Origin: Actimicrobium sp034313845
GTDB lineage: Bacteria > Pseudomonadota > Gammaproteobacteria > Burkholderiales > Burkholderiaceae_D
Length of the DNA stretch: 64,000 bases
Assembly (NCBI RefSeq): GCF_034313845.1
Contig: NZ_JAVIWN010000001.1
Direction: 5' to 3' (one strand)
Below the pieces are notes generated by a model. It ran no database searches. It had not been told where the DNA came from and saw only the letters and a program-made list of their open reading frames with translations. The stretch's first letter is position 1. Every line of letters starts with the position of its first letter. Both the position numbers and the translations under genes were made by a program. This document shows, in pieces, positions 8,961 through 16,928 of the stretch.

Positions 8961-9730
8961 TGCTCTCCATTCAACATCTCGACAAGACCTTCGGCGGTGT
9001 CCATGCGACGCGCGACGTCTCCATCGATTTCCCGGACGGCTCGCTGACCGCGATCATCGGCCCCAACGGTGCCGGCAAGACGACCTTCTTCAATCTGATT
9101 TCGGGCACCTACCGGCCTGATTCCGGCAAGGTGATGTTCGACGGCCAGGACCTCGTCGGCAAGTCCTGCGTCGAAGTGGTTCGGCACGGCATGGCACGCG
9201 CCTTCCAGGTCGCAGCCCTGTTTCCTAGCCTGACGGTCACAGAAGCCTTGACTGCAGCCGTCATCTCCCGCCAGCGGCAATCGTGGAAGCTGCTCAGGCG
9301 TTTTCCGCTGGCCGAGGCAAAGGAGTCGGTCGAGGAAATCATCGAGTTGCTCGGGTTGCAGATACAGGCCGGCACGCTGTCGCGCAACCTGTCCCACGGG
9401 GACCAGAAGCTACTCGACATTGGCCTGTCGCTGGCAATGAAACCGACCGTGCTGTTGCTCGACGAGCCGACAGCCGGGATGGGGCCCGACGAACGCTGGC
9501 GCATGATCGGCAAGGTACAGGATCTGTGGCGGGCAAAAAAAATGACCGTCCTATTTATTGAACATGACATGGATATTGTTTTCAAGATCGCGCAAAAGAT
9601 CTACGTATTGAAGTACGGAGCGGTGCTCGCTCAGGGAACCGCCGAAGAGATCCGGCAGAACCAGGACGTCATCGATGCCTATCTCGGAAGTGACCATCGC
9701 CTTGCCCAGGCAGCAGGAGAAAACGGATGA
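8960..9730 (+). CDS. ABC transporter ATP-binding protein (LivG-like)
   Basis: The 256-residue cytoplasmic ATPase carries Walker A GPNGAGKT (34-41), a signature motif LSHGDQK and Walker B LLLDEPTAGM, followed by the switch histidine in FIEHDMD. The LivG-specific C-terminal tail is present. It powers the importer together with the LivF-like ATPase. Overlaps on both sides (TGATG and ATGA) show it belongs to the coupled operon. Confidence 0.94.
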   Translation: MLSIQHLDKTFGGVHATRDVSIDFPDGSLTAIIGPNGAGKTTFFNLISGTYRPDSGKVMFDGQDLVGKSCVEVVRHGMARAFQVAALFPSLTVTEALTAAVISRQRQSWKLLRRFPLAEAKESVEEIIELLGLQIQAGTLSRNLSHGDQKLLDIGLSLAMKPTVLLLDEPTAGMGPDERWRMIGKVQDLWRAKKMTVLFIEHDMDIVFKIAQKIYVLKYGAVLAQGTAEEIRQNQDVIDAYLGSDHRLAQAAGENG

Positions 9731-10440
9731 CCGACTCGCTGCTTCAAATTCAAGGTGCGGATGTTTTTTATGGCGCGAGCCAGATTCTTTTCGATGTCAA
9801 TCTTGACGTCAAAAAGGGCCAGACCGTCGCGCTGCTCGGTCGCAACGGCGCCGGCAAATCAACGACCTTCAAGATGATTGCCGGTATTGCGCCGCCCTGT
9901 CGGGGCAAGGTTCTTTTTGCCGGTGCGATCGTCTCGGGCCGACTGCCTTTTCGGATCGCCCGCGCAGGGATCGGTTTCGTTCCGGAGGACCGGCAAGTGT
10001 TCCCGGACCACACGGTTGACGACAATCTGATCGTCGGTGCGAAGAAGGGCGCGCAGGGAAAAGACTACTGGAACCGGGATCGCATCTACGAGGTCTTCCC
10101 GCTGCTAGCCAAGATGAAAAGTCGCAATGCGGGCTACCTCTCTGGCGGAGAGCAACAAATGCTGACCATTGCCCGTACGCTCATGGGAAACCCTGAGCTG
10201 ATTCTTCTGGATGAACCCAGCGAGGGCCTTGCTCCAATCATCGTGCAAGCCATCGGTGAGCTGATCAGGACCCTGCGCGACATGGGCGTCACGATTCTAC
10301 TGGCCGAGCAGAACATGCATTTTTGTCTGGGCGTAGCGACCCACGCAACGGTCATCGACAAGGGACAGATCGTCTACAGCGCGACGATCGACGAACTGCG
10401 CAATAACGATGCAATAAAGCAGCGCTATCTCGCCGTCTAG
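9727..10440 (+). CDS. ABC transporter ATP-binding protein (LivF-like)
   Basis: The 237-residue ATPase has Walker A GRNGAGKST, the signature LSGGEQQM and Walker B LILLDEPSEGLAP, the last typical of the LivF branch. It is the last gene of the ABC importer, overlapping the LivG-like gene by four bases (ATGA). The two ATPases form the cytoplasmic motor of the transporter. Confidence 0.94.
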   Translation: MTDSLLQIQGADVFYGASQILFDVNLDVKKGQTVALLGRNGAGKSTTFKMIAGIAPPCRGKVLFAGAIVSGRLPFRIARAGIGFVPEDRQVFPDHTVDDNLIVGAKKGAQGKDYWNRDRIYEVFPLLAKMKSRNAGYLSGGEQQMLTIARTLMGNPELILLDEPSEGLAPIIVQAIGELIRTLRDMGVTILLAEQNMHFCLGVATHATVIDKGQIVYSATIDELRNNDAIKQRYLAV

Positions 10441-10516
10441 CAGGGCGGCGTCAAGCCAAGCCACGCCAAGTCTTGCGCGTTGCTGGCGATTTTAATCATG
10501 ATGACAGGAGACGATA

Positions 10517-11308
10517 ATGGAGCGAGACGAGGGACAAGGCCGCGTTGCGGTCGTGACAGGCGGTGCGGGCGGAATCGGCAAGGCGACGGCGCAGGTGCTT
10601 GCCGATCGTGGCTGGCGCGTTGTGATTTCTGATCTTGACGCGCAGGCCTGCCAGGACACCGCAACGTTGATCGGCGGCCAGTCAGAGCCGTTCGACGTCA
10701 CCGACGAAGTCGCGACTCGAGCGGCATTTGCGTTAATCGAAACCAAGGTCGGGCCGATTGAGGCCCTCTTCGCAAACGCCGGCCTGATCCAGGCGGGCAG
10801 TCGGCCCGAGGATTCATCGCTGGCCGAGTTCGACAGGATCATGTCGGTCAACCTGCGCGGGGTGTATGTGTCGTGCGTCTGTGCTGGCGCGTTAATGGTC
10901 AAGCGTGGTCGTGGCGGCATCGTGATCACCGGTTCGGTCACTGCTTCACGTACGGCTCCACTGCATGCCTATGCGCCATCCAAGGCCGCGGTAGTGCACA
11001 TGGCAGCATGTCTCGCTGCGGAATGGGGCAGGGCAGGCGTGCGGGTCAATGCCGTCTCGCCTGGCTATGTCGCAACGCCTCCCATCCTTGCCAACATCAA
11101 GAGCGGCAAGCGCGACCTCCGGCTACTCGTTGGCGGTTCGGCGCTGGGCCGACTGGTCGAATCCGAAGAAGTCGGACGGACGGTGGCGTTTCTGCTATCC
11201 GATGATGCGTCTGCCATTACCGGCATCAACCTGCCAGTCGATGCAGGATGGCTCGCTGGCTCCCATTTGACGACCTATGGCGGAGTACGCGAGGCGCAAG
11301 GCGCATAG
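10517..11308 (+). CDS. Short-chain dehydrogenase/reductase
   Basis: The 263-residue protein is a classical SDR with the cofactor motif TGGAGGIG (14-21), an acidic residue at position 39 after the second strand (suggesting NAD preference), the NAG motif (87-89) and catalytic Ser140, Tyr152 and Lys156 (YAPSK). It is the last gene of the catabolic operon, 76 bases after the LivF-like gene with a good ribosome site (AGGAGA). It probably oxidises an alcohol to the ketone used by the monooxygenase, or oxidises the alcohol released by the esterase. The direction is inferred from context. Confidence 0.92.
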   Translation: MERDEGQGRVAVVTGGAGGIGKATAQVLADRGWRVVISDLDAQACQDTATLIGGQSEPFDVTDEVATRAAFALIETKVGPIEALFANAGLIQAGSRPEDSSLAEFDRIMSVNLRGVYVSCVCAGALMVKRGRGGIVITGSVTASRTAPLHAYAPSKAAVVHMAACLAAEWGRAGVRVNAVSPGYVATPPILANIKSGKRDLRLLVGGSALGRLVESEEVGRTVAFLLSDDASAITGINLPVDAGWLAGSHLTTYGGVREAQGA

Positions 11309-11338
11309 TGTTTCGTCAGGTGGGGTCGAAGAAGCAAC

Positions 11339-11369
11339 TGGTCTCGCTCCTCCTTGAGGGCCGAGACCA
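11339..11369 (+). terminator. Hairpin after the catabolic operon, possible terminator
   Basis: TGGTCTCG (11339-11346) and CGAGACCA (11362-11369) form an 8-base stem with a 15-base loop, 31 bases after the dehydrogenase stop. There is no long T-run after it, so termination is only a possibility. Confidence 0.4.
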
Positions 11370-11634
11370 TAATTGGTTTAACTTCACGTTGCACTCGTGT
11401 TTTTTCTAATTCTATTTTTATGTGTTGACCGAGAAATTGGCATGGTGTGAGCATCGTCGCATCAAATCAGGCTCTGATTTATATCAGGCAGTTTCAGTCA
11501 AACTAATCCAAGCTGCACTTTCCAATAATGGCGGTCGCTTACATCTCTTCACAGCGGATACAAGTTGACGGGTCTAAAAATGGGTTCATGTCGTTATGCT
11601 GGACGCTCCTTAACCCGCAACGCAGGAGCACACC
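11370..11634. other. Intergenic region with a palindrome upstream of the glycine-zipper protein gene
   Basis: No gene is visible. A perfect 7-base inverted repeat AAATCAG-GCT-CTGATTT (11464-11480) may be an operator. The region is more AT-rich than its flanks and presumably holds the promoter of the gene at 11635, but no convincing -35/-10 pair was found. Confidence 0.4.
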
Positions 11635-12162
11635 ATGGAAACCACCCAAGCAACCACACGCATCCACCCACTGCTGGCAGGCGCTGCCGCCTCGGTGACT
11701 CTTGTCAGCCTGCTCGGCGTTGCAGCTCTCAGCGGCATGCTGCCGAACTCGAACAGTTCTGCCTCTCCCTTGGCACAAGCGGCACCAGCACCGGTGCTGG
11801 TCCAGACACCGGCAGGCCTGCAATACATGCAACCCGTATCAGCACCGATGGCCGCTGCCTATCAGGTCGAACCGGTTGCGCCGCCAGCCACAAAACCTGC
11901 CGCGACGATTCGTCGTACCTCGTCGCACCAATCCACCTATGCCCAGAACAGCAATAACTACCGCAACGACAATCGCCAGCCGACATACCAGCAGCCGGTA
12001 CAGGCCGCAAACAGCCCTATTGGCATTGCCACCGGCGCTGTCGTCGGTGGCCTGATCGGTAATCAGGTAGGTGGCGGCCGCGGCCGCACACTGGCGACAG
12101 TGGCCGGAGCCGTCGGCGGCGGCTTTCTCGGCAACATGGCTGGCCAGAAATACGGGTATTGA
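11635..12162 (+). CDS. Glycine-zipper 2TM-domain envelope protein
   Basis: The 175-residue protein has a hydrophobic segment near the N-terminus (about residues 14-36), a Pro/Gln/Asn-rich linker (50-130), and a C-terminal glycine zipper (about 132-172; TGAVVGGLIGNQVGGG and GAVGGGFLGNMAGQ) of the type found in the 17-kDa surface antigen/SlyB-like family. It is probably anchored in the inner membrane or exported to the envelope; no lipobox is present. The ribosome site CAGGAG precedes the start. Function is unknown beyond the fold. Confidence 0.8.
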   Translation: METTQATTRIHPLLAGAAASVTLVSLLGVAALSGMLPNSNSSASPLAQAAPAPVLVQTPAGLQYMQPVSAPMAAAYQVEPVAPPATKPAATIRRTSSHQSTYAQNSNNYRNDNRQPTYQQPVQAANSPIGIATGAVVGGLIGNQVGGGRGRTLATVAGAVGGGFLGNMAGQKYGY

Positions 12163-12505
12163 TTAGTCGGGACGGGCAAGTCCGCACTGGATTGAGTTTT
12201 TATTGGTTTTAGCATGACGACCCCGGTCATCGGTCCACAGGTAGGCGCAGGTCGTGGCGATCCATGCGTGTTGTGCGTTGTCGCGCACAGTCGACAAGGG
12301 CACGCCATCATCGATCTGGTGCTCAGTGAGGTGTACTGTAACCAATGTGTCGACGCCTTGGTCAGTGCGGAGGCCACATCGCCGAGCCTGTGCGGCAGCC
12401 GCTTCCCGAGCCGATCTAAACATGGTTTTGATGGCACGGTAGATCATGCTGTCGGACAGCCGCTGGTCGTTTTCCCTGGACCCGGCCAGCAACGGCTTTT
12501 ATTGT
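12163..12505 (-). pseudogene. Decayed tyrosine recombinase (phage-type integrase), C-terminal remnant
   Basis: Read on the minus strand, pieces of an integrase catalytic domain appear in different frames: RLSDSMIYRAIKTMFRSARE first, then STHWLQYT in another frame (where HWLRHTH is expected), then IDDGVPLSTVRDNAQHAWIA and TTCAYLWTDD back in the first frame. At least two frameshifts are needed, and the catalytic Arg-His of the LRHT box is replaced by Gln-Tyr. The N-terminal half is missing. It marks a mobile-element scar near the left side of the defence island. Confidence 0.75.
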
Positions 12506-12519
12506 CCGACTTCGACTGA

Positions 12520-12729
12520 ATCGTTGATACGATCAAGCTCGGTGTGGCAAATGCACATACGCTCTTTGCAAATAACCCGACTTATTCTGTGTCTGCATTT
12601 TTGGCTGGACTGAATTCAGATTCGATCAGCTTTGATTGGGGACTTCCATTTTTCTATGGCCGTTCGGTCTACACGGCCATCGAAAGTAAAGGTGTTTCTG
12701 GCTCAGTTGGTCCATTCGTCGCTTATTAA
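12520..12729 (+). pseudogene. C-terminal remnant of a DUF3443-type secreted protein
   Basis: The open frame runs from a stop at 12517 to the stop at 12729 and contains SISFDWGLPFFYGRSVYTAI followed by GSVGPFVAY. I recognise this ending as that of DUF3443 proteins, which are usually about 400 residues. Everything upstream is absent, and the only start is an internal GTG at 12544. Identification rests on memory of the family motif. Confidence 0.55.
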
Positions 12730-12888
12730 GCACTTTGAAATATCACCTGACCGGTTGCCAATTTGTGCGCTCGCCCCTATTGCGTATTTATGCCGATGTC
12801 CGCACCACCTACCAAAAACCGACACGCAGTTCCAGTATTGAAGCTACTGGTGGTGCAGTCAACCAGCGGCATCTCGATGCAGCAAGCA

Positions 12889-14289
12889 TCAGCGGTAGCT
12901 TTGCTGAGAGTGAGCGTCCGCAGTGGTACCGCTCTTGTTCGATTTGGTTGCGTCGCCAGGCTTTGCACGATGAATCGGTTGGCGTTCGGCTCCACGCCTC
13001 GAAGTGGGCGACATCTTTTCCTTGTTGTCCATCTCGACAGGATTCGAAGGATGTGGTGCCGGTTGATTTTTCGCCGCTGGAGGCCTTGGTCGATCGGGTG
13101 CAGGCTGTGCGTCGAAAAGTTGTGGCGGCGTGGCTGGCTTGCCTGATCTGGACACTGGGAGAGGATTTGGCGAAGACTGAGGCTGGACCATCGAGACAGG
13201 TCTCGTATTACCGTGTTCGTGTAAGGCTTCATTATCCGGTGTCATCGGATGGGGAAGGGCAGCAACTGGAGGGGCTGCTTTATTGAGCACGACAGGTGGA
13301 ACGGATGCTGCTGGATGCTCTTGAGTTGTTGGGTGTTGATGGACCTGTGTCATTTCTGCATGAACCATTTGTGGTGGTGGCAACGCAGCCTGGGGCCGTC
13401 CTGCAACATACGACGGAATTGCCTGTGCAGAGATTGGCTCGGGAGCCGCAGCCCTGACCACCGGCGGCAGCGATGCGGCCAGATGTGCCTGTGCAGGGAC
13501 GGAAGAGTTCACCGCTTGTCCGCTTGCTGTGGCACTTGCCGGCGCGACGATGGTGACGTTGGTGACGTTGGTCACGTTTCTAATGTTCGTCACATTCTTC
13601 GTGACATTGTTATTGGTGATGGCATTGTTGGTGACCGAATTATTGTTGTAAGTGTTGTTGCTATTGTTGTTGACGTGAATTCGCATCCCTTCATTCACCA
13701 CTGGCGGGGCGCTGACGACGACCGCAGGTGCGGTGCCGATCGGTGCCGGAATAATCAAACCCAAACGCGACCCCGGTGGTGCCGGCACAAACACGCCTTC
13801 TGGCCCGACAGGTCGAATACCGACCGCCACACCCACGGTTACTTGAGCAACAGCGATGTTGATATTGGGTGCCGGTGGGACGAATGACACGCCTGGTGCG
13901 GCCCAAAATCCATTCACGAACACCACCGAGCCGCCACGGTTTTCATAATAGGGATTTACCCATCCGTAACCCGGTTGTGGCGGCGCGGCCCAGCGACCGT
14001 GTGCCCACACCCAGTTGCCCTGCCAGACCCAGTAGCCTCCCGTCCAGATCGCATCTGGATAGGGCCGATAGGGCACTGTTTCCACCAGCATTGGTGGTGG
14101 TGCCCATTGCACGCGAATCGGGGGCGGCTGATAAATCGGCGGTTCGACATAGACGCTCACGACCGGTTGTGGTGCCGGTGCCAGATAGACTGCCTCTGTG
14201 GTTGGACGTACATAGACTTGGGGTGGATAAACTGGCGTCGCTGCGCAGCCAGTCAGCAACATAGCGATGACGAATGAAGGTTTTTTCAC
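12889..14289 (-). CDS. Large lipoprotein with YXWGXW-like repeats and Asn-rich region
   Basis: The 466-residue product starts at a GTG (14289) with AAGGA about ten bases upstream and a lipoprotein signal (VKKPSFVIAMLLTGC; lipidated Cys15). Residues about 80-135 contain YXWGXW-type aromatic repeats (GGYWVWQGNWVWAHGRW). A hydrophobic stretch follows, then an Asn/Thr/Val-rich low-complexity tract (about 210-255, repeated NVTN units), and a Pro/Ala-rich C-terminal third. It is probably an outer-membrane or periplasmic lipoprotein of unknown function. The gene is on the opposite strand to its neighbours and its promoter region abuts a decayed insertion sequence. Confidence 0.8.
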   Translation of the reverse strand: MKKPSFVIAMLLTGCAATPVYPPQVYVRPTTEAVYLAPAPQPVVSVYVEPPIYQPPPIRVQWAPPPMLVETVPYRPYPDAIWTGGYWVWQGNWVWAHGRWAAPPQPGYGWVNPYYENRGGSVVFVNGFWAAPGVSFVPPAPNINIAVAQVTVGVAVGIRPVGPEGVFVPAPPGSRLGLIIPAPIGTAPAVVVSAPPVVNEGMRIHVNNNSNNTYNNNSVTNNAITNNNVTKNVTNIRNVTNVTNVTIVAPASATASGQAVNSSVPAQAHLAASLPPVVRAAAPEPISAQAIPSYVAGRPQAALPPPQMVHAEMTQVHQHPTTQEHPAASVPPVVLNKAAPPVAALPHPMTPDNEALHEHGNTRPVSMVQPQSSPNPLPVSRSGKPATPPQLFDAQPAPDRPRPPAAKNQPAPHPSNPVEMDNKEKMSPTSRRGAERQPIHRAKPGDATKSNKSGTTADAHSQQSYR

Positions 14290-14397
14290 GGATTGTCCTT
14301 TGTGGAAATGTGAACGCTGTGTTCGTTGGATTCGTTTTGTCCAACGTTTGGCAGGACGCACTTACATACCAACCACCTGTCAATATTGTAAGTAATA

Positions 14398-14706
14398 GTG
14401 ACAACCTATCTGTGGTCGCGGCAGGAAAACTTCGACATCGAGCTCAAGCTGGAAGTCGTGCGCATGATCAAAGATCAAGGATTGAGCATTTCCAATGTCA
14501 GTAAAACCATGGATGTCGGACCGACCGCGATTCGCCGCTGGGTCGTGCAACACGATTCGCAACTGCTTGGCAAGCCGGGCATCGGCAAGCCGCTGACGTC
14601 GGACCAGCAGCGCATTCGTTCACTGGAACGCGAGAACCGGGAATTACGACTCGACGTGTCTATCCTTAAAAAAGCGTCGGCCTTCTTTGCCCGGGAACTG
14701 AAATGA
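14398..14706 (+). CDS. IS3-family transposase OrfA
   Basis: The 102-residue product contains the transposase helix-turn-helix (KLEVVRMIKDQGLSISNVSK and GPTAIRRWV) and a C-terminal leucine-zipper-like helix (LERENRELRLDVSILKKASA) ending in FFARELK, as in IS3-family OrfA. The GTG start and first dozen residues look unlike the family and may come from flanking DNA, so this is probably a 5'-truncated copy. It cannot act without an intact orfB. Confidence 0.75.
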   Translation: MTTYLWSRQENFDIELKLEVVRMIKDQGLSISNVSKTMDVGPTAIRRWVVQHDSQLLGKPGIGKPLTSDQQRIRSLERENRELRLDVSILKKASAFFARELK

Positions 14707-15060
14707 GCCACCAGCTCGGGACACAGTTACACAGGGAAGTCGTATCGACTGCGGCCATTGCCAGTCGCAATCTGCCGCCGGGATTGATCGTACATACGGA
14801 CCGTGGAAGTCGATACGCCAGCATCGAATATCAGGCCTTGCTGAAACGGGTCGGCCTGGTGTGCAGCAGTTGCCGAGCGCTTCTTCCTGAATCTGAGTCT
14901 GAAAATGGAATGCGTCTGGCGCACGCGATATGCCAACCAGGAAGAGGCCCGCAAGGACCTTACTGCCTGCATCGTCGACTTTTACAATTGCACGTGTTTG
15001 CACTCCCTATTGGGCAGCCTGCCGCCTTCGAACTAAGAATGGCAGAAAAACTTCCATTGA
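14703..15060 (+). pseudogene. IS3-family transposase OrfB, internally deleted and frameshifted
   Basis: Only parts of the DDE integrase domain remain. After a few N-terminal codons the frame jumps to LPPGLIVHTDRGSRYASIEY (the second catalytic Asp region), then loses the SRRGNCWDNA segment and continues in another frame with ERFFLNL, ECVWRTRYANQEEARKDLTA and LHSLLGSLPPSN. Over 150 residues are missing against a normal OrfB of about 270 residues, so it is not functional. Confidence 0.75.
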
Positions 15061-15426
15061 GGTGTCCGAAATAACTTGACCACTACACCAGCGGGTTGCA
15101 CACCAGATAGTCGTTGTTGTTTAGAACTTCATCAGCGCAATCCGTCGCAGGCAAGGTGAATGCCGCGAAAAATAGATGAGCGATGAGCTTAAGTTCGATC
15201 GATTCCATCTACCGGAATGCCAGGACGGGTAATTGATTGAGAGTCGAGACCGAAAAAACATAAGCGGAACGGAAAAAAGCTTACGTTTTACTGCCATCAA
15301 TAACTGCATACAAATACAGCCACTAACGATCTCAAAAACACTCATTTCCAAGCAGGAAAATTCTGCCTGTGACTCATGCCATGCGCCTCAGGGCGCGATG
15401 ATCACCACGTGCCGGCAACGCACATT

Positions 15427-15481
15427 TCGAAATGGCACCAAATGGGTAGCCGCCAAATGTCGTCCTGATATCGAAATGGCA
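15427..15481. repeat. Direct repeat TCGAAATGGCA upstream of BREX
   Basis: The 11-base sequence TCGAAATGGCA occurs at 15427-15437 and 15471-15481, 44 bases apart (about four helical turns). Such spacing suits a cooperatively binding regulator, but the function is unknown. Confidence 0.4.
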
Positions 15482-15494
15482 TCATCAGATGATG
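15480..15494. promoter_or_regulatory. Palindrome CATCATC-A-GATGATG upstream of BREX
   Basis: A perfect 7-base inverted repeat with a one-base spacer lies about 195 bases upstream of brxA and overlaps the second copy of the TCGAAATGGCA repeat. It is a candidate operator for a dimeric regulator of the BREX operon. Confidence 0.35.
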
Positions 15495-15570
15495 TTGTTA
15501 ATTTGAAACCTGTGACACATTTTGCGCGCAGTAACTATCGCTATTACTAAATTACTTGGCACTAGTTGTT

Positions 15571-15593
15571 TGCGCCAGCTAGTTGCTGGCGCA
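15571..15593. promoter_or_regulatory. GC-rich inverted repeat upstream of BREX
   Basis: TGCGCCAGC (15571-15579) and GCTGGCGCA (15585-15593) form a perfect 9-base stem with a five-base loop, about 95 bases before brxA. There is no following T-run, so an operator or leader hairpin is more likely than a terminator. Confidence 0.4.
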
Positions 15594-15668
15594 ACTGAGT
15601 GGATGTTCTCAGCCTGACAGGCTTAACAAAAACTAGAAATCCTGGCACTCATGGAGCGGGTAACGACA

Positions 15669-15692
15669 ATGAAAATGCCTTCTGCCGCATGA
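15669..15692 (+). CDS. Possible 7-residue leader minicistron coupled to brxA
   Basis: ATG at 15669 opens a tiny frame encoding MKMPSAA whose TGA stop (15690-15692) overlaps the brxA start in an ATGA. GGAGCGGG lies upstream of the mini-frame, whereas brxA itself has no clear ribosome site, so ribosomes may reach brxA by termination-reinitiation. This is inference from sequence layout. Confidence 0.35.
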   Translation: MKMPSAA

Positions 15693-16282
15693 CTCGGTAC
15701 AACGCAGAAATCTCCGCCGGCTCACTATTCCCGCTGGAAAGTCGACGCATCGCCACATTGCTCCTTTCAAGCCCTGACCAGGCCACCTGGCATCACGCCA
15801 TCGAGACCGAAAACATCCTGCAAAAGAAAACGCCTGCAACGGCACGCCGGCAAGCGACCTTGCTACGCCGTCGCTTGGCAACCCTGGACGCGCAAGCCTG
15901 GAACATGCTCGCCGACCGCGACAGCGAAGTAGTCATCCAATTGCTGATGGCCGCCGCCGTCAAGCATAGCCACCTGTTAGGCGATTTCATGCTCCGCGTC
16001 TACGCAGATCGCCAGCGCCGTTTGGAGCCCGCCCTGGCTCCATCCGATTGGGAAGATTTCCTCGTCGAATGCGCCCACTTTGATCCCGCCGTAGCGGAGT
16101 GGTCCGACACCACCAGGGCCAAGCTCTTCCAGGTCATCGTCCGCATTCTTGCCGAAGCCAAATATCTCGAAAGCACGCGCTCGATGAAGCTGACCCCGCG
16201 CTCGTTGCATCCCGAAGTGCGGCGCTACCTGCGCGCGCATGACGAATCCTATGCCCTTGACTGTCTGGAGCGCGTGAAATGA
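15689..16282 (+). CDS. brxA: BREX protein BrxA (DUF1819)
   Basis: The 197-residue protein is the small helical BrxA component that opens type 1 BREX operons. It begins MTRYNAEISAGSLFPLESRR and has the basic, helical character of the DUF1819 family, whose characterised members bind DNA. ATG at 15689 was chosen because it overlaps the stop of a short upstream frame and fits the family length; the frame extends 30 codons upstream but without a good start. It overlaps brxB by four bases (ATGA), and the order brxA-brxB-brxC-pglX supports the call. Confidence 0.88.
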   Translation: MTRYNAEISAGSLFPLESRRIATLLLSSPDQATWHHAIETENILQKKTPATARRQATLLRRRLATLDAQAWNMLADRDSEVVIQLLMAAAVKHSHLLGDFMLRVYADRQRRLEPALAPSDWEDFLVECAHFDPAVAEWSDTTRAKLFQVIVRILAEAKYLESTRSMKLTPRSLHPEVRRYLRAHDESYALDCLERVK

Positions 16283-16866
16283 CCCTCAGCTTTGACGAAC
16301 GCCTCAACCAAATCCTGCCTAGGGTGACCTCGCGTGACTTCCTGGACAGCAAAGGCTTGGGCAACGAAATCGGATTCTGGATTTTTGACTATCCGCCGGA
16401 CCGCGAGCTGGACATGCGCAGCTTTCTTAATGGAACCGTTTTGCCCGCGCTGGCAAAGCAGATGCCAGCCTTACGTGCCGACACCATCGACTTGCTCCAG
16501 TTAGTGACAGGAATTCTGGAAGGACGAAATCTGCTTGATAAAGCCATGGCGATGCAGCTCACTAAAGGCGACGACAGCACACTGGCCGCGTTACGTTCCG
16601 TCCTCAAGGAAGACAAGATTGCGCAAAAAATCGCATCCCAGCATGACATCGCCAATCTCGACTTGTTGATTTTGACCGGTGTCGGTTCCGTCTATCCGAT
16701 GCTGCGCACGCATACCTTGCTGTCCGCACTGCATCCCATCATGGGCAACACGCCGCTGCTGATGTTCTTCCCCGGCCGCTATGACGGCCATTCGCTTCGC
16801 CTGTTCAACACGCTGGCCGAAGACCACTACTACCGTGCTTTCCGCCTGGTGCCAGAAACGACCTAG
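16279..16866 (+). CDS. brxB: BREX protein BrxB (DUF1788)
   Basis: The 195-residue protein matches BrxB (DUF1788) in length, in position after brxA and in segments such as NEIGFWIFDYPPDRE and LTGVGSVYPMLRTHTLLSAL, followed by LLMFFPGRYDG. BrxB is required for BREX defence in characterised systems, but its molecular role is not established. The ATG overlaps the end of brxA, so the two are translationally coupled. Confidence 0.9.
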   Translation: MTLSFDERLNQILPRVTSRDFLDSKGLGNEIGFWIFDYPPDRELDMRSFLNGTVLPALAKQMPALRADTIDLLQLVTGILEGRNLLDKAMAMQLTKGDDSTLAALRSVLKEDKIAQKIASQHDIANLDLLILTGVGSVYPMLRTHTLLSALHPIMGNTPLLMFFPGRYDGHSLRLFNTLAEDHYYRAFRLVPETT

Positions 16867-16928
16867 TAACAAGCAACCAGCAACCAGCACAGACATCCGC
16901 AATTTGCCAATCGGGACGAGATAACAAT

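Larger units (their letters stand above)
14398..15087 (+). mobile_element. Decayed IS3-family insertion sequence
   Basis: An IS3-type orfA is followed by fragments of orfB and by an end sequence (TGTCCGAAATAACTTGACCA, 15063-15082, then CTACA) that looks like the right terminal repeat of IS elements of this group. No matching left repeat was found, so the element is truncated on the left and deleted internally. It lies between the YXWGXW lipoprotein gene and the BREX operon. Confidence 0.75.
15088..15668. other. Long intergenic region upstream of the BREX operon
   Basis: No convincing gene is present; a 105-codon frame at 15233-15550 has no ribosome site or recognisable motif. The stretch is relatively AT-rich and holds several symmetric elements near the operon (see separate entries), so it is the likely promoter and control region of BREX. 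Confidence 0.5.

Noticed and set aside
11309..12162. A copy of the tRNA-Asn 3' end marking a left attachment site
   Set aside because: No match to the T-arm and acceptor sequence was seen by eye in this region, so an att repeat is not claimed.
12735..13887. Plus-strand frames opposite the YXWGXW lipoprotein gene
   Set aside because: They mirror the low-complexity lipoprotein sequence and have no ribosome sites.
15233..15550. A 105-codon frame upstream of BREX
   Set aside because: No ribosome site, no recognisable motif, and it overlaps the likely promoter elements.
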